DNA of 64,000 bases from assembly GCA_001929475.1 (NCBI GenBank), contig LXFE01000152.1, positions 1-64,000 of the forward strand, written 5' to 3'. The notes beneath the pieces are model-generated. The model made no database searches. It saw only the letters and a program-made list of their open reading frames with translations, and had not been told where the DNA came from. The position numbers were made by a program, and so were the translations under genes. This DNA is from Neolecta irregularis DAH-3. Lineage: Eukaryota; Ascomycota; Neolectomycetes; Neolectales; Neolectaceae. Below, piece after piece: positions 1-11,000 of the stretch (position 1 is the first letter of the stretch; each line of letters starts with the position of its first letter).

Positions 1-644
1 ATATATCACTCGAGTCAAAAATATTTCTCCGGTGTGCTACTTCTATACCATTAAGATAGGCAGTCGATTCTGAGACGACTGAAAACACGATTTCCGAAGC
101 GAGACAAGCGATTAGAGAAACTCGTTGTTAATAATATTCGTCCAGAGGTAAATATACCCGCTTTTTCTTTGGACATGGTACTTACGTTAGAGGAATGTGC
201 GGGTTGCATATTGTAATTGAAGACAGCGAGACGGCTATGCGGCTTTGAGGGCCGACTAATATTCACATTGCGACCCGGGCAGGGGTTATGATGCAATAGC
301 GCCACTAAGACATATTTGCTCTGCTATGCCCTCAACTTGCTGAGTATTTAAATGATTCTGAAGAGAGATTTTAGTTTCAGATATAGACTGAGAATAATGC
401 TAGTTGATATAGCGCAACTCAATGTGATGTCGATTGGATAATGAGAAATGAGAAGCAATGGATCAACTCTTTGGTAAACCCATATATGTCAGCTGTAACT
501 GGACCAATGAAGAATTATCCATGAAGAATTGGGAATGAGAATGTGGAAATATTACGGTGTAGAGCGCGTGGCCGGTGCCGTAGACGCCTGCGCGCGAAAT
601 ATCGGCAGGGGCGCCGTACTGCGAAATGGAGGTGCAGGCGTCGA

Positions 645-955
645 CGCTATTCGAACTCCCGTCCCGCCCGCCTCTCCCATCCCGCCCCTGCCTCCTCTCC
701 CGTCCTGCCTCGGCTATCCTGCACGTACTCCCGCGCGTCCCTCCTGCCTCGCCCGCGCGTCCTGCCTCGCCCGCGCGTCCCACGCTTCCTGTCCGTCCTG
801 CCTGACCTGCCCCTGCCACACATCCCGCCAATCCCGCCCGACTCACGTGCCTCTCGCCTCTTTCCTGCCGACCCATCTTTCCTGTCTCCCACACCCATCT
901 GGCCTATTTGGCCCACTCACCTTGCCCGCCTGCCTGTCAGTTCCTTGCCAATATT
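645..955. repeat. Pyrimidine-rich low-complexity tract with 18-bp minisatellite
   Basis: The plus strand is almost only C and T with scattered G and A for about 300 bases, mostly CCT, CCG and TCC words. An 18-bp unit is repeated exactly in tandem at 743-760 and 761-778, with a partial copy before it. The open frames on both strands here give Pro/Ser/Arg- or Gly/Arg-rich nonsense and are treated as compositional artefacts. Strand-asymmetric polypyrimidine DNA of this kind can form triplex structures; that is inference. Confidence 0.7.
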
Positions 956-1108
956 TAAATAAATATAGAGAATTATATACATAATATCGTCATGTAAACT
1001 TGCTTTTTAACATATTCCTGCTTCTCAGCCCATCTCTGCCCTGAACGCCAGGTCACATGTTAGGTCCGGCCCATGGGCTTCTGCCCGTCTCTGACACTGC
1101 ACTGTATA

Positions 1109-1217
1109 CGGATGCGGCTATCCCTACCCACTTTCGGCATTACGGTAAGGAGTGTATGGTTAATTTAACCGCATTTTCCGCCGTAATGCCCAAAGTGGGT
1201 AGGTATAGCCTCATCCG
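1109..1217. mobile_element. MITE-like element with 37-bp terminal inverted repeats
   Basis: The left arm 1109-1145 and the reverse complement of the right arm 1181-1217 match at 34 of 37 positions; mismatches fall at arm positions 7, 14 and 27. The arms begin CGGATG and contain CTACCCACTTT. The 35-bp centre is AT-rich and non-coding. The size, long inverted ends and lack of coding capacity fit a miniature inverted-repeat element or a transcribed hairpin. I see no clear target-site duplication (TA precedes the left arm, GG follows the right), so the class is unknown. No second copy is visible in this window. Confidence 0.65.
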
Positions 1218-2146
1218 GGAAATCAGAAATCCATGCTGTTTTGAATAAATACACCACCAGACGATCTCGAATCTTAACAGATTCCATGAAGTTCATTATT
1301 GCTCTGCCAGCGTTTCTCCTTATTGTGTCAGCTCTTCCAGCCCAGTGGAGAGACTCGAGTGGCTACATGCTTAAACGAAGGTCTATCGCTGGCGATTCGT
1401 TGAAAGCAAAGGGTTTTTAATGGATGCCCGGGAGAAGACTGTTTTCCCATTTGTTTACGAAGCAGGTGTGTTTTGCACTAGTTGTTAAGATACATGCTGT
1501 GTACTGCTGTTGTCTTTGTGTACATGATTTTGATTTATTATTCTTATTATGTTATTATCACCGGTTCTTGACACTATTGCAATATGTATATCAGTTGAAA
1601 GAATGGACCATTTTTATATCGCAGATCTTAGAAACGTGGAGCTCGATGTGGGGACTCAATCATGCCGCACGATCAGGCCACACCGGCTTTCCCCATCCCA
1701 AGCGACCTTGGCCCCCACAACGGGTCAGGACTCCGTGACATCGACAGCGACCAAAGCAGCCTGACGGTGGCAAGCAGTACCACCGAGCCAAGTCAGGACT
1801 GTCACAAGCTTTGCCACCCCGGACCCGAGAGGTGAGAGGTAGGCAGGGAGACAAACAGAGATGAGCAAGCGCAGAGGCCAGTCTTCTATGAGTAGGGCCT
1901 GGCTTGATTAGCAATTCAGGCCAAACCGGACAATATTATTCGAAGTTGCCAGGCTGACAATCCGCATCCAGTTGCTAAGCGATGATGCAGATGGATATTG
2001 CCTTGATCAATATCCGTAAAGTAACCATTCAGATGATTGACACTATGCTCATCATTATCCCCCATATGATTGAGAAATATTCGCTAAACTTGAAACTCTA
2101 TTTTTACATTGTGTATGCAAATTAAAAACCTTGCCACATCATGTCT

Positions 2147-4463
2147 TCACTTTTTCAAAAGCTCCACAACAAGTTTGGTGCCTTTTTTCTCAGGTTGCTT
2201 AGCAACGTTCTTTAATCGATCGAGATGGGTATTTAGTATCGACACAATTTCATTCTTTTTCATGCTGTCTACGTTTGAAGATTCCAGCAGGGCGAGAACT
2301 GTGAAAGCACCATCTCCTTCAGCCCACGCTTCGATATGGGCTAAAATAGAATCCATCAATTTATTTCCAAATCCGAGATCTTTCATTGTTTCAAACCCTT
2401 TGCCCTCTGAATTGAAATGGCCGCCTTGCACAAGTGTTTTGTAGAGACGACATGCATAAGAGAGATGAACAACATGCTGTGATTCGGCTGGATCACCCGA
2501 GGCCAGCTCGGCAAGGGAATTAAGTATTGAAGAAGGATTGGCTTAGCATGTGAGATTTTTCAGGATTCGATATACCTTCAGCATTCAAAACAACCTCCAT
2601 CACCACCTGACAGGCCAAAGAATTCCTAACCAGAAACTTCAAGTTGTTCTTCACGAATTCGAGTAAGCTAGGGGAAATCTTGCTCAGCAATTCCTTCTTC
2701 CGGACACAAGCGTCTTTCTTACTAAAATGATCAGAATACTGTTACATCCGATTATCGCAAACCTGGTATCCTTTCTAATCTCATGACACTTTTCCAAAGT
2801 GGATAAATTCTGTTTGAAGAAGTACCTTGGACTTGGGCCGACTAGTAAGTACAGGATGACTTTTCTCCCATATTTACTCATACATAGCTCTTCCAGCTTT
2901 GTCTCGAGCTCCGATATGATTGATTTGGAAGATAGGACAGTGTCGTCGAGAATATCGAGTATAGTAATCAGAAACATGTGGCCGAATTCATCTTCAGCCA
3001 TTCTAACTATGTAGGGCTTGCATGCTTTGATAATGATTTTTCGATTCTTAGGAGAAGCATAAGCAAAAAGGAGCATGGCGGCGTCGCAACCTTGCTTTGT
3101 GTGCACGATTTCCGGGATCTGTTCTAGGATCAACTGTAAAAGATCCTAGGCGCCATTAGATAAATCAACAGAAGATGATGCCTCGGCCTCAGCTCGATTT
3201 GCGTGAGTCATGTAGTCGAAAAGAAGGCGATGAACAAGAGTGAATCCAATGACGCCTTTATCAAAAATTGGGGCGAGATTCTCTCGAATGTTTCTTATGA
3301 TATGTTCACGCTTCTCCGGGTTGACCTTGAGGATGTCATCCAATGATCGAGGACCGTCTATTTTCTTGAATGATAAGTGTTGATCCCAAAGAGAAAAGAA
3401 ACCTTGAAGACTGCAAACTCGGGTCCATAAAAATCTTGCAAAATAGAATTCTTTTGTTTTGAATTCGTATAGTCTCTAAAAGCTTCTTCCAAAATATACG
3501 AAGCCTCCTTGTGCCGTATCAATTTGAGTATATTTTTTTCGAGTTCACCGAGTATCATCTGTTTCGTCTCTACTGTTCTTCAACGTTAGCACGATTTTGG
3601 AAAATATCTGAACCCATGATGTAGCAATTTCACAACCAAAAATTTCCCGTATAAGGATTTAGACAAGTCGACGTAATTTGTCTTTAACTCTCCCGCAATC
3701 GAATTTCGCTGAGATTTATTGGAATATTTGACCAGAGTTTGAATGATTCGAGAGGCATCGTGCTTGCATACAATCGACTGGACTTGACCTTTCACAGTCT
3801 CGTTTAGCTGTTCGATCAATTTTTGACGCTTATTACCGGGAATGGTTCGGCGCCGAACTTGTTCCCATAAATATTTGGCTTTTGCGATAATTTCGGCTAT
3901 GACCTCAGATTATATCCTAACTGTTTTAATGTACCATTTGATTTCAAGGCCCGCCGTTCTTTAGCAAGTTGTTTTTGCGCAGCATGGGCTCGCCTCGATG
4001 CTAAGAGATCAATACTACCATCAGATCTTGATTTTATACCTTCTGCCTTTTCCTCAATCGTTTGGTCAGTCGCTCTCATGGATACAGCAGCAGTGTCTTT
4101 TTCTGCTGATCCATGGCCTTCTTCACCTTCATTAATGTTCTTCCCACTTTCGATAGCTCTGGTGAAGTCATTGGTATTGCTGATCGATTCTTCTAATTGA
4201 TCAAGAACATCTTCATCATCGTCAAGATTGAGGTCATTTGCCTCTTCTAAACCTTCTTCTACATTTAATTTCTCATCGGTTTGCTCAATTTGCCTCTTGT
4301 GGAGTTTTTTCATTTTCAGCTCATATTTTTTATCCGATTTTGTTGAGCCTGGGAATGTAACTTTGGAGACCTTTGAAGTGTTCACTTTGATTTTCTTTTC
4401 GCTGCTATGTGGATCTGAAGGTTTAGAGAGAAATTTTCGCTTATTCGGAATTGCCGAAGGCAT
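2147..4463 (-). CDS. PUF6: Pumilio-family ribosome biogenesis protein Puf6 (PUM3)
   Basis: Nucleolar RNA-binding protein of the Puf6/PUM3 family, which acts in 60S subunit biogenesis (and in yeast ASH1 mRNA repression). The start is the ATG at 4463; the open frame before it has only a GTG. The N-terminus is basic and acidic low-complexity (KKIKV, DDDEDVLDQLEE). After it come Puf-like repeats (KHDASRIIQTLVKYS, GRKVILYLL) and the C-terminal CPL region (WAEGDGAFTVLALLE, GTKLVVELL). Several introns are needed. Two fit exactly: 3897-3934 (38 nt) restores KSN-AEIIAKAKYLWE, and 3578-3613 (36 nt, GCTAAC branch point) joins HHG to TVETKQM. Further small introns lie near 3135, 3345, 2750 and 2540. It is followed by gene-poor DNA. 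Confidence 0.9.
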
Positions 4464-4954
4464 GTTGATATTAGAGGGAATGTCTACGTGCAAGCTGAGA
4501 AATAAATTTCCCTGTCGAGTTACTGAAGCAACCACGAATATGCATTTTGCCTCCTGAATCTACACATATGGGGCTGAAATCCCGAAAATATATTCTAGAT
4601 TGGCATTATTATATCATCTCTTCTTATCTTTTTTTCTCAATTTGTAATCTTATCCGAAATATCTTTGGGCGGCATCGCCATAGTAGAATTATGTTGCTGA
4701 TACCTGAAGAAACTCTGGGACAATGTCAGATATCAATAGATGATACTGTCTAAGTTCTATACTGCCTCTACGTATAATTACAGATACAATTTCAAGAACA
4801 ATACTCACGATAGCAACGCACAAGTACCCTGCAGCAAAAGGGACCGCCGACATCCCATCATCCCAACAGTATCTACACGTTAGATCAAAGGAAGCGCGAA
4901 GCAGGACATACTATCAGACCCAAGCTCACACGAGCACCAAATCCCACAAATTTG
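4464..4954. other. Intergenic, PUF6 upstream region
   Basis: AT-rich spacer between the start of PUF6 and the stop of the next minus-strand gene. The short open frames carry no recognisable homology. It presumably holds the PUF6 promoter and the neighbour's 3' end; I see no defined motif. Confidence 0.5.
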
Positions 4955-6101
4955 TTACTTTGACTGTTTACGTCGGTTAGACTCACTGCGCGATGACACC
5001 ACAGAAGTCTTCGTATTGCCAGAGAGACCCAATTCTTTCTGCATTAAATGGGACATAAGCATGATCTCTGCAAAGGTCCTGGCTCGGCCATTTTTTGTAG
5101 TTCCGACATCTGTGATTTGTCTCTGGTTCGAAAGGCTTCTGGAGTTTTCTCTTCCTCCTTTCTCAAGACCATGTAAAGTGTTGCTAAGACCTTGAGAACG
5201 AGATCTGGCAAGTTCATCAGCAAATTGGGTGACTATATTATTCACTCGAGAAAAAAGTTCATCTTTGCCTTTCCCATCTGTTGAGGAGGGAAGATCAAGG
5301 ATGCGCTCATCAGTCATTTTCATTCGCTGAAATTTCTCTGTTCGTTCTTCCTCAGTCAAAATCTTTTCTGGTTTATGGCAAATTGCGATAGAGACGCGAT
5401 GAGGGGATGTTACTGGTTCAAAATATCTCCAAATAGTGCTACATGCTTGTAGGACAGTCTTATACTTGCGACTGAGAGCATTCGCACACATCAGGGGGAT
5501 CATTCGGCCGGGTAAACCATCATCCTCAGGACGGAGCACTTGTGTGTTAATGCAAGACTACAGATTAAATTGAAATGAAAACTAGACTTACTGTGAACCA
5601 AATAACATCGAATTTTCTCATCTCAGGGTTTGTACTTATAGGTTCCGTTGCTTGGAAGTCTATATCATCATTTCATTCGAACGCCTTTGCTTGGGAAATA
5701 CCTGTCAAGAACTCCCAAAGATTTATCATCCATTTCTTTTGGTTTCCTACCCGTTGTGGAACAGGTTTGGTTTTTATAGCCGTGAACTCATCAACAAATC
5801 TTTTAAGAAATTCCCAATCAGAAGGCTCGAGGTAAGCTGGAAGAGGGTCAAACCCGTAGCTATTGCACGCGTCGATGGAACTCTGTCTGTGTATAGTCTT
5901 GAAATGAATTTGTGATCACAGGGTAAGTCTTACAGAAATAACATGCTGAGACTCTGAACGAGGAAACGAAAGCTTGGTCGGATCGAAAGGAATTGGGTGT
6001 AGTATCAAGTCCGAAATAGGAACTCGAGAGGTAGGATGATCAAATGGATCTTCCCGAGTATAGGCGACGATGGCAGCTGTGAGATAAAAAAGGGCGCGCA
6101 T
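4955..6101 (-). CDS. Conserved-looking protein of unknown function
   Basis: I do not recognise this protein. It starts at ATG 6101 (MRALFYLTAAIVAYTRED) and ends at 4955. A continuous protein of about 330 residues is obtained with three introns of 34-51 nt. One (about 5889-5939) joins HVIS to SSIDACNSYGFDP. One joins WEFLTD to FQATEP. One (34 nt, GTAAGT donor) joins VIWFT to SCINTQ. The middle is aromatic-rich and looks folded (EPSDWEFLKRFVDEF, KKWMINLWEF, ALSRKYKTVLQACSTIWRYF). The C-terminal 150 residues are polar, Ser/Arg-rich and end in a basic RRKQSK tail. There is no signal peptide or membrane segment beyond the short hydrophobic start. It lies 405 bp downstream of RAD51 on the same strand; a functional link is unproven. 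Confidence 0.6.
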
Positions 6102-6505
6102 GTTGATGATAGAATATACGAAAAATGTAGTCTATAATAACAGAAGCAGAAAAGATTCTCGAAGAGTCGAAAATGTCACGTGGTATTCCGTTTCGGGAGA
6201 AGCCCAATTCAAATCAAATACTGAATCATGCTCAAGATGATCTAGCTATCCGATTGGGCGAATGTGATTGGTTACCTCAAGTGATCAGAATGGTACAAAA
6301 CTACAAGGGATTTGTACCACTGACATATTGGAGTATTTTTAGGGTCAAAGTCTCTGTTAGGGACCCGAAAAGAGATATTGATCGAGCTGTCTGAAGATAA
6401 ATTGTTTACCTTGATTTTTGAGACGTGATATTATCAAGTTAATAGCAAGATAAAGTAACGATAAATATTTGAAATAACGCCAGAAGATACCCTTCTTTTC
6501 CCTCT
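6102..6505. other. Intergenic between RAD51 and unknown gene
   Basis: 404 bp without a supported gene. One plus-strand open frame of 73 codons exists here, but it has no ATG context or homology that I can use and overlaps the presumed promoter of the minus-strand gene starting at 6101. Confidence 0.5.
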
Positions 6506-7767
6506 TCATTTTTCCTCGATAATTGGGTCTCCTATTCCGTCCTTATTGATAGCAAAAATTGCTTCACTTTCTGGAAGACACGGTGAATCGTAAATTTTAC
6601 AAATCCGCTGTTCTCCACGTCCCTTTTTGAAACTTAGTCGTGTGGTTGATGCATGGGCCAAGATATTCTAGAGTCAAATTTTTGTTTCTCACCACCACAT
6701 ACTCCTCCAATGGGTTTCTTCGGATCTGGATTAAACATTCCTGCCGAACCATCTACCTGAGCTACGACTTGATTCGTTATGAGAACGGCGATACCAAACT
6801 GCAAATTTAGATCAAATCTTGAACAGAGGAATACTTCATCTGCCAGTCGTTGTAAGAGCCTTAGGAATTTAGCTAAATGGGTTTGTCTTGCTGAAAGTTC
6901 CCCTCTTCCTGCGAAGTCTGTCCGGTAGAGACTAGTCGCACTATCTATAACCAACAAAGAGAACCTTGGACATTAGTGGACCGCTATATCAAAATTTACC
7001 GTGACTCTGCCATCATCGACGCAGCCTGGTTCAGAAGACTCAATTGATGGTCTGCATTGTATGCTCTAGCATACGCAACATTGTCCAAGACTTCCTCCCC
7101 ATTTAACCCATACCGCTCAGCAACAGCAAGCAAGCGAACTGGACGGAAAGTTCCTTCGGTATCAATATATAGACATTTGCCTTCTCCGCCACCCATATCA
7201 ATTGGCAACTTCTCATTAATTCCCTTCACTAGTTGACGGCACCTGACATGTAACTGCTAGTGTGTGGCAGAGTTGGCTTTTACCTGTCCGAAACTCTCCA
7301 AAGACTTCCGTGATTGAACCTGTTTCAATTCCTCCTTGGAGTAGTGTATCGAGTTGTTTGGAGCCTGTGGTCAATGAAATTAATTCGCTTCTCCGAAGAT
7401 GAAATTCTGTTGCTGTTGTGAATCCCATGGGGACCATTTTTGAAGCTGAGTTGATCAAAAAATACAATGGAAAGATTCTCATACCTTCTGCAAGAATTCG
7501 ATCTGCTTTCGCTTCGGAAATGCCTTTGATTGTAAGGAGCTGCCTTTTTGGTCTGGAAGTTACTATAGCATTTCAAAGCTTCATACGTATATGCGATTGC
7601 TTCGACAGTGTTATATCCAGCTTCCATAATCTTTCGGATATCACCGCTGGTAATCCCGTTGCCCTAAAATATTAGGATCTTCCTTCGATCGAAACAACCT
7701 CAATTCTGCTGAGCGGTGTAGGTCCACTTATCTCTTCCTCGAGATTCTGCTCTTCTGTTTCTGCCAT
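6506..7767 (-). CDS. RAD51: Rad51 recombinase
   Basis: RecA-family ATPase that forms the nucleoprotein filament for homologous recombination in the nucleus. The start is ATG 7767 (MAETEEQN) and the stop TGA is at 6508-6506 after GDPIIEEK. The N-terminal helix-hairpin-helix domain reads [20 protein letters not shown] and [16 protein letters not shown]. The core has a Walker A box GEFRTGKSQ, the ID(T)EGTFRP block, a Walker B segment LLVIDS and the L2-side block [12 protein letters not shown]. Small introns are fixed by phase: GAG|GTTGTT...TTTTAG (35 nt) before GNGITSGD, a 34-nt intron inside the hairpin domain, a 39-nt intron before ASKMVPMG, and a 34-nt intron before [11 protein letters not shown]. 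The length of about 330 residues is normal. It is encoded beside DNA2 on the same strand. Confidence 0.95.
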
Positions 7768-8012
7768 TTGCAGTAGGTACAAACAGACTAAGGCAATCCC
7801 GGATTATTGGTCTAATAACGTGGTGTTGAAAGAATTCGGCTTAATAGAAATCTGAAGTTGAACCGCTAACAGGAAAATGGCGCGTTATCGGTGGCAAAGT
7901 GAGATATACATATACGCGTCTATAGCTGAGTATAAACGCCCTAGTATAAAGTGAATGGAAAAATATTGTATATCAAGACATATTGTCCGCCAAAAAGAAA
8001 AAAATAGTTAAA

Positions 8013-11000
8013 TTACAGAGAACCGCCGATTAACACGCCTATTTCATTCGCGATTTCGCGCAAGACAGGTCTGTCTTTAAGGATAATTTCCCCCCGGACG
8101 CGCTTTCTTTTGGAATTCCCTTGGCCAGGACCGAGTGAAACTGAAGGTATCCTGCTAGACGGGTGTAAAAGATGGGCAGACCGTGGCAACCGGTACGCCC
8201 ATCGATTCTCCTCCATCATTTGAAGAAATTCGTTCAGTAAACAGTTGGAGGACAACGTAGATCTACTGCCGAAGATAATTAATTTACTTTTAGCTCGAGT
8301 GAAGGCAACATTGATTCTCCGCCAATCACGAAGCAATTCTCCAACCTTCAAGATCAGACAGTAACGAGAACATCGTACATTCCGTTTCGGATTCGACCGA
8401 ACCAGTGAGATCACGATACACTCCTTATCCCTCCCTTGATATTTATCCGCTGTATTGATTTCCACTCCCCCATAATCTTGGAGCATATGCGAGATGATCT
8501 TTAACTGCGATCGATATACCGAGATAACACCGATGTCTGTGTTTTGAATACCACAGCTCGATAATGCTTCGACAGTCTATCAACCTTTAATTATTGAACA
8601 ATGTTGAAATACATGCCTGACTAACCAAATGGGCCTCAGTGTAATTCGTTATGCGGTCGCCCTTACGCTCTTCAACCGCTGGAACATCATCAGTATCGAC
8701 AAACGTCACCTTCTTGCTAATTGTTTAAATAGGCCCAACAGGGTAAATACCGTTCATCAAGTAAATCCTTCAGCCAACATTGATTCCCCAGACATAAGTT
8801 AATCCTAGAATCATGTAGAAGACTTAAACCTCCGTTCTTTGGAATTTTCAAGAATTTATTGCCGATACTATCATCTCCAACCTTCAGTTTTCCCGAATAT
8901 ATCAGCCGATTTGACAAAGCCATAATCTCCTTATTCATCCGATACTGATGTTCCAGGTTGACTACACTCTGCGGATGTGTTTCACAGAGTAATTTGAAGA
9001 GACTCACATCCAAACCACCTCTTTGAGCCTCAGCGTTTCGGACCAATGGAGGAAGCTGATAATGGTCGCCGACAAGTACGAATGTTTTCGAATAACGAAG
9101 AGGTCCGAGACTTACAGGTAATGGTATTTGGGACGCTTCATCAACAATACAATAATCAAACGTTCGTTTGGTGAATATCAAGCTGAAGGATTATTAACTG
9201 TAAAGTAAAATAAAATATACTGATTGATGCTTAAACATGTCGCTGCGACGATCTTGGGGGTAAAGTAAACTTCTTCGAGTTCGTCATAAGTTGAAGCTTC
9301 GATATCTCCTAAAATTGCAAATTTCCTCACATCCGGGTGGACCTACAGTTAGCAGCCTCTCATTTATTTCAAGTACCTTCCCTGAAGCTCCCAGTCGTAA
9401 TATTTTCTCTTCGTCATCTTTCAATTTCAAGAGGATATTGTCCACAGCAGTATGTGTATAACTAGTCAGCAACACACTCTTTCCCATAGCGACGATGGAC
9501 CGAATAATCCAAGCAATTGTGGTCGTCTTCCCCGTCCCCGGCATTCCTAGAATTAATGCGTAATCTTTGGCGCTGAGAACTTTCTCAATCGCACGTTTTT
9601 GGTCTGTGTTGAGCCCTGTTTGCGTGGTTCTAGGAATTTGAGTCTTTTCCGAAGAAAATTCAGGCGGAATATGGTGAATCAACAGCCTTTTTCGATGTTC
9701 AGGTCCATTCATGAGTTGAATGAGGTTATTTCGCACGGTTGCCATGCCATTTTTGAACTCATCTCGGTCGATTCGATATCCTATGCTTCTATCGAACGAT
9801 ATTTGCGGGGTAGATAACCCATCAATTTCAATGATTCCGTTAAATAACTGATTATGGTCTTTATTAAAACCAGGAAGTCGGGTTCGAGTGTTATGGAGTC
9901 GGCGGTCCACGGCAACGATAATAAATTCTGGGTGCAAATCTACTACAAACCCATTTGCTAAAGCGAAATGGCCCGCTTCATCACTGACAACAATTGGTTC
10001 ACCCATATTTATTTGAGAATTGAGGAACGAAAATGTTGAAGATCGCGGAGTGGTTGTCATTCCTTGTCTCTTTACAAATCGATATTGATAACGGTTGATT
10101 TTACTCCTACTTGCGTCCGATTCTGAAGGCTCGATTCCTTCGATCTTCATATCTGAGAAACAACGCCCAAGATTCTCCCGCTCAGAGCTGGTCATACTCC
10201 AAAGTTCCTTTTGGAATTTGAACATATCGGATTCCTCCTTGGTTAGGAGGTCATCCCAGTGTTTGAAGAATTGGGTATCTAATGTCGTGATATGGGAGGT
10301 TTTTTCACTAAACCAATCATGCAACCCACTCGATTCAGGAGTACCATCTTCGAGAGCCTAAAAGTCAAAAGATGATTTCAACAAGGGATCTACCTTATGA
10401 TATGTTAAACATGTGTCGGCGGCATAACACCTCTTACATGAACGAAGATCCTTCAACATGGGGGGAAGTTTGACTCGGTCAGAGATATATCTCGCCAACT
10501 CATTTCGCCTGATAATCATACCACGAATCTCATCCCTTAGAGCTGGAACCCGAATTGTTTCTTCGGTTTCCATATAATAAAGCACTCCACTCAAGACATC
10601 GATGTCTACAGCATTAACCAAATGACATCGAGGAGAAGATACCATAACGATCAGTCATCATCAATGTGTAAAGTACAGTTTGAGCACGGTGATGCAAAAC
10701 TTTTGAATTCCGTCCCGTTTTGAGTTCCAATGGCGCTATGATGGTTTTGGCAGGTTGACCGGGATGAGATAGCTTCATTTGTATGCTGACATCGATGTTG
10801 CCCTTTAGTCCGTACTTGGGTGACCAAATGTGTTCTTCAATATCAAGGATTTTGTTGATGCACATTGTGGGTTTTGATTGAGATTCACCCCGATGTTCGA
10901 CTATGGATGCCATATGCTGAGAAAATCAGACCAAATCTGTAAAGGATTATACTCCCGGTTCTGCTTTCACGAATTTATTCGCCCATCTCTGCAATAATCT

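Larger units (their letters stand above)
1..2146. other. Gene-poor left flank
   Basis: No protein-coding gene could be supported here. The open frames present are short, start on non-ATG codons in part, or lie inside low-complexity DNA. The stretch contains a pyrimidine-rich tract (about 650-950) and a MITE-like inverted repeat (1109-1217), both listed separately. The part at 1420-1920 has mixed composition and no recognisable protein homology. The 3' flank of the minus-strand PUF6 gene lies at the right end. Confidence 0.6.

Noticed and set aside
529-984. Long overlapping open frames on both strands (up to 151 codons)
   Set aside because: They lie in a pyrimidine-rich low-complexity tract and encode Pro/Ser/Arg or Gly/Arg strings with no domain; composition explains the lack of stops.
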